From Vibrio hangzhouensis (GTDB lineage Bacteria; Pseudomonadota; Gammaproteobacteria; Enterobacterales; Vibrionaceae): 64,000 nucleotides of DNA. The stretch spans positions 1 through 64,000 of the forward strand of contig NZ_FNVG01000014.1 of NCBI RefSeq assembly GCF_900107935.1, given 5' to 3'. A program made the position numbers and the translations under genes. Shown here piece after piece: positions 28,745 through 39,362 of the stretch; positions within the stretch are counted from its first letter, which is position 1, and each line of letters starts with the position of its first letter. Below the pieces are notes generated by a model. The model ran no database searches. It saw only the letters and a program-made list of their open reading frames with translations, and was not told where the DNA came from.

Positions 28745-29291
28745 ATGGATTTAGTGGTTTAAATTTGAGCAATTGACCTTTTGAACCGGTAATTTTCTCC
28801 AATTCAACTAATTGCTTCTCAAGTTTACTTTTTGAAACATCAGGACCGATGATCACGCGAGTAAAAGTGGATTCCTGTTTGACATGTGCCTGATAACCAC
28901 GTTTTTGCAGATCGGCAACCAAGGCACGTGCATTGTCTGCGTTTTTCAACGCCATCAACTGAATGATCCAAGCTGAATCAGCATACTCGTTGCGTTCTGG
29001 TACCGGTTTAACCGCCACATCGACCACATCACGCGTATCCTCTTGTGTCGCAACTGTCTCATCCCCTACCGTTGCCTGTACTGGCGAATCTGGCAACACA
29101 GAAGTGTCTTCTTCAGGCTCCAGCACTTCAAAGCTATCTACTTCGGCACTGATCTCTGGTTTAAGTGGAATACTGGCAAACTCCTCTTTGTAATGGAGTT
29201 TCTTTCCATCAAGTAAGTCTGGCAGAATGATGACGCCCACCGCCACCAGCACAATAGTACCAACCAATCGGCTTTGAAATTTACTCGCCAT
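28743..29291 (-). CDS. dedD: SPOR-domain cell-division protein DedD
   Basis: A 182-residue bitopic protein: a short cytoplasmic N-terminus, one transmembrane helix (LVGTIVLVAVGVIILPDLL, about 9-27), an acidic periplasmic linker, and a C-terminal SPOR domain (SAWIIQLMALKNADNARALVADLQKRGYQAHV, with RVIIGPD). SPOR domains bind denuded septal glycan, placing DedD at the division site. It follows folC by 13 bp, and its 3' end contains the start of the PurR box. Confidence 0.93.
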   Translation of the reverse strand: MASKFQSRLVGTIVLVAVGVIILPDLLDGKKLHYKEEFASIPLKPEISAEVDSFEVLEPEEDTSVLPDSPVQATVGDETVATQEDTRDVVDVAVKPVPERNEYADSAWIIQLMALKNADNARALVADLQKRGYQAHVKQESTFTRVIIGPDVSKSKLEKQLVELEKITGSKGQLLKFKPLNP

Positions 29292-29304
29292 TACTACTCC
29301 TTAA

Positions 29305-30591
29305 TTACTGACCTATGCCAGGCTGTTGTGTACTTTCAACATACTCCAGAACTTCGCCGACCGTATGGAAAGAGCCTACCACCAACACCATATCATCTTC
29401 AGCTGCACTGCCAATCGCAGCCTGATAGGCCGCTACAGGCGACGCGTAGGCGGTCAGAGCGCCTGAATTCGGCAGATATTGAATCAACTCTGCAGCCTGA
29501 GCCGCTCTCGGCCCAGAAAGTGAAGCTGGATACCAGTCCTGAGTGAGCGGTGCCAAAACGCGAATGGTTTCTTCGATGTCCTTATCATGGAGCATGCCGA
29601 TAACCACTTTAAAACGTTTATTTGGATAGTGAGTTGCTAACTGATTGACCAGATACTCTGCCGAGTGTGGGTTGTGTGCCACATCAAGAACTGTCGTAGG
29701 CGTGCCTTCAACCATCTGCATTCGTCCCGCCAAACGGGCTTGACGCAAACCGTTAACGATATTGACATCGGTAATGTCTAATTCGGCAGCACCTAACGCC
29801 ATAAGAGCGGTATTAGCATTCATCAACGGAAGCGCCGGTACAGGCAGCTCATCTAGCTTAAACGTCCCATGTTGCCAGCTCCAGGTAGTCTCTGATGTTA
29901 GCTGATAGTCAAATTGGATGCCGGTTTGATAAAACTTCGCCCCAATGTCGTCGGCATGAGCCGGAACCGTCGCCGGAGGCTTAGGCTGGCCACAAATCGC
30001 CGGGCGACCTGTACGAAATATCCCGGCTTTCTCGAAACCGATAACATTTATGTCATCACCCAACCAATCCACATGGTCAACGGCCAGACTGGTGATCACC
30101 GATACATCATGATCCACCACATTGGTCGCGTCCAAGCGGCCGCCAAGACCCACCTCAAGCAGCACAACATCGACTTTCTGCTGCTGAAACAACTTAAGGG
30201 CAGCCAATGTCGCGTATTCAAAAAAGCTCAGACTGATATCGCCTCTCAGCGTGTCGATATAGTCGAATGCTTGTGTGTGATATTCGTCAGGTAACTCACT
30301 ACCGTTGATGCGGACACGCTCGTTGTAGCGAATAAGATGAGGAGAACTGTATACACCGACCGAATAGCCGGCATCAAGCAGGATGGCTTCCATCAACGCA
30401 CAAGTCGATCCCTTGCCGTTAGTGCCGGCAACGGTAATGACTTTGGGGGCAGGCTTCGTCAGGTGACCTCGCTCGGCAACAACCGAAACGCGCTCCAGAC
30501 CCAGATCGATAGCACTGGTATGAATACTGTTTAAATAATCAAGCCACATCGGCAATGATGATGTGGCTTGTGGTTTGGATTGTGAACTCAT
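29305..30591 (-). CDS. folC: Bifunctional dihydrofolate/folylpolyglutamate synthase
   Basis: A 428-residue Mur-ligase-family enzyme adding glutamate to dihydropteroate and folates. The ATP loop is ITVAGTNGKGSTCALMEA (about 53-70); DATNVVDHDVSVITSLAVDHVDWLG and DVAHNPHSAEYL are also typical. In order with accD upstream (42-bp gap) and dedD downstream, as in E. coli. Confidence 0.95.
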   Translation of the reverse strand: MSSQSKPQATSSLPMWLDYLNSIHTSAIDLGLERVSVVAERGHLTKPAPKVITVAGTNGKGSTCALMEAILLDAGYSVGVYSSPHLIRYNERVRINGSELPDEYHTQAFDYIDTLRGDISLSFFEYATLAALKLFQQQKVDVVLLEVGLGGRLDATNVVDHDVSVITSLAVDHVDWLGDDINVIGFEKAGIFRTGRPAICGQPKPPATVPAHADDIGAKFYQTGIQFDYQLTSETTWSWQHGTFKLDELPVPALPLMNANTALMALGAAELDITDVNIVNGLRQARLAGRMQMVEGTPTTVLDVAHNPHSAEYLVNQLATHYPNKRFKVVIGMLHDKDIEETIRVLAPLTQDWYPASLSGPRAAQAAELIQYLPNSGALTAYASPVAAYQAAIGSAAEDDMVLVVGSFHTVGEVLEYVESTQQPGIGQ

Positions 30592-30633
30592 TTAGCCGTC
30601 AATATCTTAACGTTTGATAACTTAGTGAGTACT

Positions 30634-31560
30634 TTACCCTTTTTCGTCCGCTTCTGGTACTTGATATGGAGCTTCTGCTGGAGAATCTTCTACAGAGACC
30701 ACTAAAGGTGACGATTGGTTGGTCATTTTAGCCAATAGGCTACCAACTCGCTGACGCATTTCACGACGATCAACAATCATATCGATCGCACCATGCTCAA
30801 GCAGGAATTCGCTACGCTGGAAGCCTTCTGGAAGATCTTCACGTACGGTTTGCTCGATAACACGACGACCAGCAAATCCGATAAGTGCTTTCGGTTCACC
30901 GATGTTGATATCACCCAGCATCGCCAAACTTGCCGATACGCCACCCATTGTCGGGTCAGTCATAACAGATACGAACGGCAGACCTTTCTGAGACAGACGC
31001 TCCAATGCAGCACTGGTTTTCGCCATTTGCATCAGCGACATCAATGCTTCTTGCATACGGGCACCACCACTGGCGGAGAAGCAAACCAGGCCACAGTTGT
31101 TTTCCATAGCCGCTTCTACAGCACGGACGAAACGCGCACCCACGACTGAGCCCATTGAACCGCCCATGAATGAGAATTCAAACGCACATGCGACGACAGG
31201 AAGACCCAGTAGCTCACCCTGCATCACAACCAATGCATCTTTCTCGCCACTGTTTTTCTGCGCTGCAGAGATACGCTCTTTATAACGCTTAGAGTCCTTA
31301 AACTTCAGTTTGTCCTGAGGCTCTAGCTCAGTGCCTAGCTCCACACGATTACCTTCGTCGAGGAATGTTTCCAAACGACGACGTGCTTTCATACGCATGT
31401 GATGGTCACACTTAGGACACACCTCAAGGTTACGCTCTAGTTCCGCGTGATAAAGTACTTGCTCACATGACGTACACTTGGTCCAGATACCTTCTGGAAT
31501 TGACGCTTTGCGCGAGCTAACAATGTTGCTTTTTTCTAAAATCTTTTCAAGCCAACTCAT
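30634..31560 (-). CDS. accD: Acetyl-CoA carboxylase carboxyltransferase subunit beta
   Basis: A 308-residue subunit that with AccA transfers CO2 from carboxybiotin to acetyl-CoA. The zinc ribbon uses C29, C32, C48 and C51 ([20 protein letters not shown]). The crotonase-like core has [17 protein letters not shown] and [23 protein letters not shown]. Cytosolic. The 179-bp gap to truA suggests its own promoter. Confidence 0.96.
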   Translation of the reverse strand: MSWLEKILEKSNIVSSRKASIPEGIWTKCTSCEQVLYHAELERNLEVCPKCDHHMRMKARRRLETFLDEGNRVELGTELEPQDKLKFKDSKRYKERISAAQKNSGEKDALVVMQGELLGLPVVACAFEFSFMGGSMGSVVGARFVRAVEAAMENNCGLVCFSASGGARMQEALMSLMQMAKTSAALERLSQKGLPFVSVMTDPTMGGVSASLAMLGDINIGEPKALIGFAGRRVIEQTVREDLPEGFQRSEFLLEHGAIDMIVDRREMRQRVGSLLAKMTNQSSPLVVSVEDSPAEAPYQVPEADEKG

Positions 31561-31739
31561 GGAAGACCTTTTCTCTTGTGACCCCCGCCAAGATGGCGAG
31601 AGATTGAAATTCTAATTAATGCCGAAGGATTAAACCATATTACAACGCAACTGTAGATAAAAAACTGGTTGTACCTATCCTTGTGACATTGCCTTAAATC
31701 TTTGTAACTTCGCCGGTATCTAAATCGATTGGATTACAA

Positions 31740-32543
31740 TTACCAGCCAGAGTTCAAATCGTTAGGCAAAAACAGTGGCCCAATTGGCACTTCTGGGAGC
31801 TGGTACTCATCTGGGTAATCAACATCCACCAGATACAAGCCTTCCGCCTTCGCGGTAGGCCCAGCCAGTTTGCGGTCTTTCTGCTGTAGCAACCATTCGA
31901 TCCACTCTGGTGGCTGCTCGCCGCGCCCGACCACTATCAAGCTGCCGGTAATGTTGCGAACCATATGATGAACAAAAGCATTGGCTTTAATATCAATCAC
32001 AACATAAGGACCATGACGTGTCACATCTAGATGCATAATGTTACGCCACGGGCTACGTGACTGACATTGTACCGCCCGGAACGAAGTAAAATCGTTCTCC
32101 CCCAGCAAATACTGTCCTGCCTGATGCATTTTCTCTACATCAAGCTCACCATGATAATGGCTGATGCCCGAAGATAAAATTCCCGGACGCAAACCATGGT
32201 TGAAGATCACATAACGATAGCGTCTTGCTGTTGCAGAGAAGCGAGCATGAAATTCCTCAGGGACTTCCTTTGCCCACCTTACAGCGATGTCTTTCGGCAG
32301 ATTCGCGTTCACCCCCATGGTCCAGGCAACAGGTTTACGAATTACCGGTGAGTCAAAGTGGACAACCTGACCAGTACCATGAACGCCTGCATCAGTTCTT
32401 CCGGCACACTGCACCTCTATCGGTTGATTTGCGACAACCGACAAAGCTTTCTCCAGCTCTTCCTGAACGCTGGACACTTCTCGCTGTCTTTGCCAACCAA
32501 AGTAGTTTGCACCGTTATATTCGATACCTAATGCAACTTTCAT
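31740..32543 (-). CDS. truA: tRNA pseudouridine(38-40) synthase TruA
   Basis: A 267-residue enzyme modifying the anticodon arm. It starts [20 protein letters not shown]; the catalytic aspartate is D51 in [18 protein letters not shown], and RRYRYVI and [14 protein letters not shown] are further hallmarks. I chose the ATG at 32543; a 28-residue extension to 32627 would translate intergenic sequence and part of a repeat. Confidence 0.95.
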   Translation of the reverse strand: MKVALGIEYNGANYFGWQRQREVSSVQEELEKALSVVANQPIEVQCAGRTDAGVHGTGQVVHFDSPVIRKPVAWTMGVNANLPKDIAVRWAKEVPEEFHARFSATARRYRYVIFNHGLRPGILSSGISHYHGELDVEKMHQAGQYLLGENDFTSFRAVQCQSRSPWRNIMHLDVTRHGPYVVIDIKANAFVHHMVRNITGSLIVVGRGEQPPEWIEWLLQQKDRKLAGPTAKAEGLYLVDVDYPDEYQLPEVPIGPLFLPNDLNSGW

Positions 32544-32586
32544 ACTTATCTCTGTACATCTGCCAATTTCAAAAAGGGGGCAAAGT

Positions 32587-32609
32587 ATATACCCAAGTGA
32601 TGCAGGTAT
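32587..32609. repeat. Short palindrome resembling the terminal repeat of the 78-343 element
   Basis: TATACCCAAGTGATGCAGGTATA reads TATACC..GGTATA, and its left half differs at one base from the terminal sequence TATACTCAAGTGA of the folded repeat near maf. It could be an excision or deletion scar, or chance. It lies between truA and fimV. Confidence 0.35.
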
Positions 32610-32641
32610 AAACCCATCAAAGGTCATTACCCGGTAAAAGC

Positions 32642-32667
32642 AAAAACGGTGGCCTTTATGACCACCG
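32642..32667 (-). terminator. fimV terminator
   Basis: CGGTGG/CCACCG hairpin; the minus strand continues TTTTTG. Ten bases beyond the fimV stop. Confidence 0.8.
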
Positions 32668-32676
32668 CTTTATTTG

Positions 32677-35600
32677 CTATTGATACTCAGACAACTTACT
32701 GAGCAGGGTTTTGGCTTCGCTCTCAATTTTTCCGGAGCCTTCCAGCATCGCTCTTTCAAGTAATTTGACGGCACCGTCAAGGTCGTTCATTTCAATGTAG
32801 ATTTTCGCCAGATCCAGATTGCCCGCCGCCTCTGAGTCGCTATCAACATCCACATCGGAGATTGGACCAATGACGTCAGGAAACTCATCCAGACCAACGT
32901 CTAATTTCAGCTCTTCTTCCTCTTTATCAGAAGCGCTGTCATCGTCCACTTGGGCCATCAGTTCATCGATCGTCATGAACTGATGCTCTTTGCTTTCAAA
33001 GTCAGTGTCCGGATCCTGAGAACCCCAGTCCTCATCACTGGCATCCGCTAGTGCGCCTGCACTCCCTTCACTCCAAATTACTTGCTCTTCATCAGGAATG
33101 TCACTGTCGATGGATGCTTTTTGCTCCTCCGTCAGAGTAAATCCATTCCAGTCTTCACCGCCTTCTTGAGTCGAGGACTCCTGAAGCATGGTATCAAGAT
33201 CCAACCCAGCACTGTCCGCTGTTGTTTGGTCTACGGGGCTAATGTTGGAGAATGCCTGCTCACCCTCTTTAAGCAGTTCGTCAAGTTGTCCTTCCTGCTC
33301 AATCGCCGACATATCGACCATAGAGAACGCATCGGCTAACGCATCGATTTCAGAATGATTCAGTGTCTCACCAACCATTTCCTGCTCACCAAACACCATC
33401 GGCTTGGTGTCGACCAGTGCCACAGCATCGTCAAGCTCTGCTGCGGCTTGAGATTCATCATATACTGGCAGGTCTTCTAGTGAGATTGCCTCGTCAAGGG
33501 ATGATTCATCAACAGCTACCTCCTCTATAGATAGCGCAGATTCGTGTGCCAAATCTTCGCTATCAGCCAGTGCATCTTCCTCGGTATATTCTGGGAACTC
33601 GATGTCTTCTATGGGTTCACGCTCAGCCGTTATCTCGGTATCGTTAGCAGGGTTTTCAGTATCCCCAGACGCAGATACCTCAAGATCTGGCAAAGTTATA
33701 TCATCCAGCGACGAGCTCGCCACTTCCGCGCTCTGAGATTCTTCGACCTGCTCCGCCTGTGGCTCAACACCATCAGAGATAGCATCAGCTAAAGCGTCAT
33801 CCTCGCTGTACTCCGGCAGTTCGTTGTCTGTAAGCTCAAAAGCACTGTCGTGAACTTGCTCAGGGACATCATCAGCCTCTATGTCCCCTTCTGCATCGGC
33901 AAACGCGTGCGCTTCGCTGTACTCACTCTGAAGAGCATTCGCCAAGAAGTCGTCATCCGTTTCCTCTTCCACTAACACTTCAGAGACAGGCTCAGCCCGC
34001 TCTTCAGACTCCTTGCTAGCCGCCTCTTCCGCGTCGTTCACCAACCAGTCATCATCGGATGGCAAACCAAACTCATTCGCGACTAACGCATTGAGCTCTT
34101 GTTGCTGTAGTTCACTGTCACTGTCTTGAGGGCCCAGTTCACCAGAGCTGTCAATTTCCGGGTTGAAATCGAATGCTTGTTCTGCAGTAGCCAACGGAGC
34201 CAAATGCTCTTCGCCATAAGGAGCCGAGCTAACATTCAGCTCGGGTGGTGTTGCCGCCAGTTCACTATCTGTTACTTCTGTATCAGCACCGACCTTCTCA
34301 CCCATCGGCTCTGACACAACGCTATCGAGATCTTTTTGAACCGACTGCACTGAAGCCTCTTGAATAAGCGTGTCCACGTCATCAACGAAAGGTGCAGCCT
34401 CAACGACATCGACTGAATCATCCATTGCATTTGGTGATTCAGTGCTGGTAACAGCGTCGTCTACCGCAGACTCACTGTCTGAGTCTTGCAATGCGGTAAG
34501 ATCGTTATCCATGAGAGCTTGAATCTCTGGTTCAGAGACTTCATTCTCGGATTGTGGTTGCTCAGGCGTAGTCTCAACGGCTGTACCCAACTCATTATTA
34601 CTATCTTGTTCATCTTGAGGCGGTATAGCGGCTAAGGCCTCAGACGAAGCCTCTTCTCCAATATCTGCCGCCAGAAGCTCATCGGAAGAGAACGGATCCA
34701 ATGCCAACGAATCCTGTTCGTCGCGCGGTTTCGCTACTGCCAGAGCGTCTTCAAACAACAACTCATCAAGCAATTCAGTGCTATTTTCGTCGATCTCAAA
34801 ATCATCATCTGCCAGCAACTGAATGTCGTCACTGTCTGTTTGCTCGGAGGCAACGTCAAAGTATTCATCCTTGTCATCGTCATCAGCAACCATTTCGTCC
34901 AGCATCAGATCCGAGTTATCCAGCGAAGACAGTTCAAAATCTTCATCAAGCATCTCATCCAACAATGCGATGTCTTTATCGTCACCGGCTGCCTGAGCAT
35001 CATCACTCTCTTCGCTAAGATCAGAACCTATCTGGGAGAACTGAGCAAACAAATCGTCAATATCATTGCTATCAACGGTAGTATCCTCAAATGGCACTGT
35101 CTGCTCTGCATGTTGAGCGGGCTCATCAAGTTTGATCTCATCAAAACTAAAGTCGTCTGACTCCAGATCGAAATCGTCACCGGCCAGCAACTCGTCCATT
35201 TGAGCCTGATTAAGTGCCGGTTGCGGCTCAGGAGACTTCGTTTCTGATACCTTCGGCTCCATTGACTGATTAAAGTCTGCAAACAAATCATCCAGCTCTT
35301 GCTGTGAGACAGGCTCTGCATCAATCTCATTATCTGATAAGTTGAGATCCAGGTCCTCATCGTCATCATTGGGGACCGCAACATCGTTCAACGCGCGTTC
35401 CATTTCCTCCAGACCAAGAGCTTTCTCGCCATCTTTAACACTGATGCCATTGTTACTGGCGTCCAAATCGACAAAACCAATATCCAAATCACCGTCATCA
35501 CCGATACTTGCAAACGGATCTTCCTCGTCATCATCGAGATTGAAGTCAAAATCACTTTCATTCAGATCGGCAAAAATATCTTCTTCCGGGGATGCTTCTG

Positions 35601-36780
35601 CTTCATCACGTTGTGCTCTGTCGTGGTCATCAATGCTTGCAAGTAAGTCTTCAGAGAACAGGTCGTCGTCATCCTCCAATACGTCTGAGGCCATCGCAAC
35701 TGTTGCGGCAGCTGCCGTTCCTGCGCCTAACACCTCAGGGGCGTGACTTTGATTGTCTGTGACTTTTTGAGCCACAATCGCATCGCTGTTGCGCTTACGT
35801 GAGCGCATCACCATCATGACCAGTAAGCCAATCAGCAGCGCGGGTACAAATGCTAACAAAGCAACAAACCAGGGCTTGGCTAACAAGGTGTCCAATTGAC
35901 TTGGTGCCAGCCTCGCCAACTCTGCCTGCTTGCGTTTTTCTTCGCTCAATTGCCGTTCAACTTCGGTCCGGATGCGCTCTTCGTTACTCACTTCCGTTTT
36001 CAGAACTTCTACTTCATTCTGTACTTCCGTCAACATCACTCTGAGTTGATGGTTGCGCTCTTCCAGTGACAACAGCTCGGATTCTGAACGGGTAAGTTCA
36101 TCACGTAACTGTTTGGTCAGTGCATCGTCCTCGGCTACCTCAGACTGAGTAACGGCACTCTGGGGCTGTTCCTTTTGCGCTTTTACTGGCGCTGGCTCAA
36201 TACGGTCGACCTGGCTGGAGCCAGTTTCATCAGACGGTTTGGTCGCGAGTTCTGGTGTTTTAGGCTGAGCTTCGCGCGGAGCTTGAACTTTTTCAACTTT
36301 TTCAACTTTAGGTGCTGGTTTGGCTGACGATTGCGACGGTTTCACCGCCGTTCGCGTTAACTTGTCCTGATGTGCGGACAAGATCGCCAGCGCCTCCTGC
36401 AAATCAACTCGATTGATTTGAGCAGCGGATGGAATACGCAGCTCACTGCCGGGTATCAGCTTGTGAATATTGGATTGTTCAAATAGACCGGGATTCAACT
36501 GATAAAAGGCGTAGATGGTCTGCTGCACCGACGCATCCGTAGGTCGGAATTTGGTCGCTATTGACCATAAGGTTTCATTTTTTCGGGTTGGACCATAATA
36601 GCGAGCGGGCGTCGATGGTTCAGGCTCACTGAGTACACGCATAGGCTGCGAGAATTGTGGAGCGTCGAGAGTTTCGCCGTTGGGCCCCGTTAATCGAATG
36701 GTATCAGCGCTGATAGTATAAGAAGTCGTCGCTCCTGCTAGTGCAAGTGTCACCAGCAAAGGCTTAAAAAAATGATGCAT
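32677..36780 (-). CDS. hubP: FimV/HubP-type polar organiser
   Basis: A 1367-residue protein. A signal peptide (MHHFFKPLLVTLALAGATTSYTISA) is followed by a periplasmic LysM-like peptidoglycan-binding region (RKNETLWSIATKFRPTDASVQQTIYAFYQLNPGLF, about 66-100), a coiled coil (about 220-290), one transmembrane helix (PWFVALLAFVPALLIGLLVMMV, near 300-322) and a very acidic cytoplasmic part of about 1000 residues with degenerate repeats such as PEYSEDDALADA and DELLAGDDFDL. The C-terminal FimV domain (LDLAKIYIEMNDLDGAVKLLERAM) ends the protein. In V. cholerae HubP, in this same gene order, it anchors ParA1, ParC and FlhG at the old pole. Confidence 0.92.
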   Translation of the reverse strand: MHHFFKPLLVTLALAGATTSYTISADTIRLTGPNGETLDAPQFSQPMRVLSEPEPSTPARYYGPTRKNETLWSIATKFRPTDASVQQTIYAFYQLNPGLFEQSNIHKLIPGSELRIPSAAQINRVDLQEALAILSAHQDKLTRTAVKPSQSSAKPAPKVEKVEKVQAPREAQPKTPELATKPSDETGSSQVDRIEPAPVKAQKEQPQSAVTQSEVAEDDALTKQLRDELTRSESELLSLEERNHQLRVMLTEVQNEVEVLKTEVSNEERIRTEVERQLSEEKRKQAELARLAPSQLDTLLAKPWFVALLAFVPALLIGLLVMMVMRSRKRNSDAIVAQKVTDNQSHAPEVLGAGTAAAATVAMASDVLEDDDDLFSEDLLASIDDHDRAQRDEAEASPEEDIFADLNESDFDFNLDDDEEDPFASIGDDGDLDIGFVDLDASNNGISVKDGEKALGLEEMERALNDVAVPNDDDEDLDLNLSDNEIDAEPVSQQELDDLFADFNQSMEPKVSETKSPEPQPALNQAQMDELLAGDDFDLESDDFSFDEIKLDEPAQHAEQTVPFEDTTVDSNDIDDLFAQFSQIGSDLSEESDDAQAAGDDKDIALLDEMLDEDFELSSLDNSDLMLDEMVADDDDKDEYFDVASEQTDSDDIQLLADDDFEIDENSTELLDELLFEDALAVAKPRDEQDSLALDPFSSDELLAADIGEEASSEALAAIPPQDEQDSNNELGTAVETTPEQPQSENEVSEPEIQALMDNDLTALQDSDSESAVDDAVTSTESPNAMDDSVDVVEAAPFVDDVDTLIQEASVQSVQKDLDSVVSEPMGEKVGADTEVTDSELAATPPELNVSSAPYGEEHLAPLATAEQAFDFNPEIDSSGELGPQDSDSELQQQELNALVANEFGLPSDDDWLVNDAEEAASKESEERAEPVSEVLVEEETDDDFLANALQSEYSEAHAFADAEGDIEADDVPEQVHDSAFELTDNELPEYSEDDALADAISDGVEPQAEQVEESQSAEVASSSLDDITLPDLEVSASGDTENPANDTEITAEREPIEDIEFPEYTEEDALADSEDLAHESALSIEEVAVDESSLDEAISLEDLPVYDESQAAAELDDAVALVDTKPMVFGEQEMVGETLNHSEIDALADAFSMVDMSAIEQEGQLDELLKEGEQAFSNISPVDQTTADSAGLDLDTMLQESSTQEGGEDWNGFTLTEEQKASIDSDIPDEEQVIWSEGSAGALADASDEDWGSQDPDTDFESKEHQFMTIDELMAQVDDDSASDKEEEELKLDVGLDEFPDVIGPISDVDVDSDSEAAGNLDLAKIYIEMNDLDGAVKLLERAMLEGSGKIESEAKTLLSKLSEYQ

Positions 36781-36922
36781 GGAAGGCTCAGCTGTCTGCG
36801 ATAAATAAATAGAAATCTAATCCTGTACTATATCGGATAATAGCTTGAAAACTATAGTTCAGCCTTGAAAAAACTTGATTCAAGCATGATATTCGTACCA
36901 TTTTTGTCATACTATACAGAAC

Positions 36923-36946
36923 AAAGGCCTCTATAAGAGGCCTTTG
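36923..36946 (-). terminator. asd terminator
   Basis: AAAGGCCTC/GAGGCCTTT hairpin with a 6-nt loop, about 30 bp beyond the asd stop on the minus strand; the U-tract is short. Confidence 0.7.
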
Positions 36947-36975
36947 GATAATGAATTGTATTTGTGAAAATCAGT

Positions 36976-37989
36976 CTAGAAGTAATCTCGAATCAGTACT
37001 TCAGCAATCTGTACCGCATTGGTAGCTGCGCCCTTGCGTACGTTATCGGCAACAACCCACATGTTAACGCCACTATGGTGGCTAATGTCATTGCGAATTC
37101 GGCCCACCATTACATGGTCTTTGCCACCTGCATCACGAACCTGTGTCGGCATATCGTCACCGTGGAACACTTCTACTCCTTCGGCTTGCTCAAGTAGCTG
37201 AACAACTTCTTCCGCAGAAATTGGCGCTCGAGTTTCAAGGTGTACCGCTTCAGCGTGACCATAGAAAACAGGTACTCGCACACAGGTTGGGTTGACCATG
37301 ATGCCAGAGTCATTGAAAATTTTCTGAGTTTCCCACACCATTTTCATTTCTTCTTTGGTGTAGCCATTGTCCATAAACTGATCAATTTGTGGAATACAGT
37401 TAAAGGCAATCTGCTGGCTGAAGGCCTTGGGTTCCACTGGCTTACCATTAAGCAGCATGGCCGTTTGACCAGCCAGTTCATCAATACCCGATTTACCCGC
37501 ACCAGAAACTGACTGATACGTTGTCACGTTGATACGTTCAATACCAACGGCATCATGAATCGGTTTCAATGCGACCAGCATCTGAATCGTTGAACAGTTA
37601 GGGTTGGCGATGATATTACGGTTACGAAACTCAGCAATCGCTTCCGGATTCACCTCGGGTACTACGAGCGGTACATCGTAGTCATAACGGAAGTTTGAGG
37701 AATTATCGATCACAACCACGCCTTCGTCCGCTGCAATAGGGGCCCACTTCGCAGACTGTTCGCCACCGGCAGAGAATAGTGCGATGTGAACCTGAGACCA
37801 GTCGAAATGTTCTACATTTTCAACCTTCACCGTCTTGCCGTTAATTCGATAGGTCTTACCTTCACTGCGTTCACTAGCCAGCAGGTAGATGTCACCCATT
37901 GGGAATTCACGTTCCTGGAGCACTTCCACCATAGTTTCACCTACAGCACCGGTTGCTCCGAATACAGCGATATTAAATTGTTGGCTCAT
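36976..37989 (-). CDS. asd: Aspartate-semialdehyde dehydrogenase
   Basis: A 337-residue NADPH enzyme making aspartate-4-semialdehyde for lysine, threonine, methionine and diaminopimelate. The Rossmann motif is [13 protein letters not shown] (8-20); catalytic Cys132 is in [22 protein letters not shown] and FNCIPQID follow. In E. coli the homologous position (pdxB-usg-truA) is held by usg, an Asd-like protein without known activity; here the active cysteine is kept, so I call it Asd. Its start overlaps the pdxB end by 17 bp. Confidence 0.92.
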   Translation of the reverse strand: MSQQFNIAVFGATGAVGETMVEVLQEREFPMGDIYLLASERSEGKTYRINGKTVKVENVEHFDWSQVHIALFSAGGEQSAKWAPIAADEGVVVIDNSSNFRYDYDVPLVVPEVNPEAIAEFRNRNIIANPNCSTIQMLVALKPIHDAVGIERINVTTYQSVSGAGKSGIDELAGQTAMLLNGKPVEPKAFSQQIAFNCIPQIDQFMDNGYTKEEMKMVWETQKIFNDSGIMVNPTCVRVPVFYGHAEAVHLETRAPISAEEVVQLLEQAEGVEVFHGDDMPTQVRDAGGKDHVMVGRIRNDISHHSGVNMWVVADNVRKGAATNAVQIAEVLIRDYF

Positions 37990-39118
37990 TGGTTACCTCG
38001 ATTTGAAATCCAAGTTTTGCTAAAGGCTCCAGGTTGCATGTTGCATCGCCTTTAACAAGGACAGCACCGTATTCACGTCTATCCCAATAATTCTTGCGCA
38101 TTTTGTCAAAACCGTTTTCACTGTGGATTTCACGGCGAAAAATGGCGTCGTCCTTGCGTACATCATAGATTATCTGCGTCAGACTGTGCAGCGTTGTCTC
38201 GTTCCACTCTCTGTCAAGCGTGACCTGAGGAATCGGAGCAACGGGCAACAAGTCATCCGGATTTGCTCGCTCAGATAATCCTAAGAACTCGCAATAGCTG
38301 TTAAAGATCATGGTCGTACCGCGAGCTTTACCTTCTAAACCATAACCTGCAATATGCGGGGTCGCGAACGTTAACAGAGGTAGTAGGTCAAAATCAACCA
38401 CTGGTTCAAATTCAAACACATCCAGTACCGCTGTAAAGCCATCACCTTTTCGCAAACGCTGCTTAAGCGCTTCATTGTTGACAACAGGGCCTCGTGCTGC
38501 ATTAATTAAGATCTGGTCCGGGCGCAACTGATTCAGACGAGCCTCACTCATTAAATGATGAGTAGGGAATTCCCCGTCGCGGGTAATCGGCGTATGCAGT
38601 GTGATGACATCAGACTGTTCCAGCAACAGGTCTAGTTCGGTAAAAGTACGGCTATCACCTTGTTGCTGTTTAAGAGGATCATTAAGTAAAACCTTAATGC
38701 CCAAACCCTGCAAACACTTCTGAAGGTAACTGCCTACCTGACCACAGCCCACAATACCAACGGTTTTATCAAAAATCGAAAAACCTTGTTGCTGCGCTAT
38801 CACCATTAAACTGCTGATGACATATTCTGCAACGCCAACCTTGTTACATCCTGGTGCGGCTGTAAAAAAGATACCTCGCTGTTTAAGCACGTTTTGATCA
38901 ACGTGGTCCATACCAGCCGTAGCGGTTCCGACAAACTTCAACGCATTGGCTTTCTCCAGCAGCGCTTCATTTACTTTGGTGATCGAACGGATCATCAACG
39001 CATCCACATCAATCAGGTCATCAGCGGTAAGTTCACGGCCGGGCTTTGCGATCACCTCACCCAGCTGTTCAAAAAGCTCGACAGCATAAGGCATTGCTTC
39101 ATCAACAATAATCTTCAT
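37973..39118 (-). CDS. pdxB: 4-phosphoerythronate dehydrogenase
   Basis: A 381-residue NAD enzyme of pyridoxal phosphate synthesis. It is a D-2-hydroxyacid dehydrogenase with nucleotide motif [12 protein letters not shown] (about 122-133), the catalytic [11 protein letters not shown] arginine and the [16 protein letters not shown] histidine, plus the PdxB-specific C-terminal dimerisation domain. I start at the ATG at 39118 ([12 protein letters not shown]); the upstream TTG would add four residues. It overlaps asd, suggesting cotranscription. Confidence 0.95.
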   Translation of the reverse strand: MKIIVDEAMPYAVELFEQLGEVIAKPGRELTADDLIDVDALMIRSITKVNEALLEKANALKFVGTATAGMDHVDQNVLKQRGIFFTAAPGCNKVGVAEYVISSLMVIAQQQGFSIFDKTVGIVGCGQVGSYLQKCLQGLGIKVLLNDPLKQQQGDSRTFTELDLLLEQSDVITLHTPITRDGEFPTHHLMSEARLNQLRPDQILINAARGPVVNNEALKQRLRKGDGFTAVLDVFEFEPVVDFDLLPLLTFATPHIAGYGLEGKARGTTMIFNSYCEFLGLSERANPDDLLPVAPIPQVTLDREWNETTLHSLTQIIYDVRKDDAIFRREIHSENGFDKMRKNYWDRREYGAVLVKGDATCNLEPLAKLGFQIEVTNEPTI

Positions 39119-39220
39119 TGAGTTGTCCAAAAGGAGTTGTCCTTACAATAAGGTGAATTGTGCAAGATCTCAGGCAGAGTGTCGAGCGAACTCTTGACGA
39201 CGCGTCATCTTCACAACGAC

Positions 39221-39254
39221 AGAAAGAAAAATGCCCAGCCAAGTTGGCTGGGCA
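39221..39254 (-). terminator. fabB terminator
   Basis: TGCCCAGCCAA/TTGGCTGGGCA hairpin (39232-39254); the minus-strand continuation is TTTTTCTTTCT. It is the only signal in the 244-bp gap between fabB and pdxB. Confidence 0.9.
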
Positions 39255-39362
39255 ATATCCAGAACAAAAGGATTCTAACCCGCTCTCCAGGGGCTAAAAC
39301 TTGCGTCTGCGACCCGTTTTCACCGGTCAGCTCTGGAAATCACAGGAACTGATTGTCCAGGT

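Noticed and set aside
33082..36044. Plus-strand frames opposite fimV
   Set aside because: Low-complexity Ser/Arg/His-rich antisense of the acidic repeats; no homology-like motifs.
39255..39362. Possible tRNA-like sequence in the gap after fabB
   Set aside because: No acceptor stem or T-loop pairing could be drawn; only the fabB terminator is supported.
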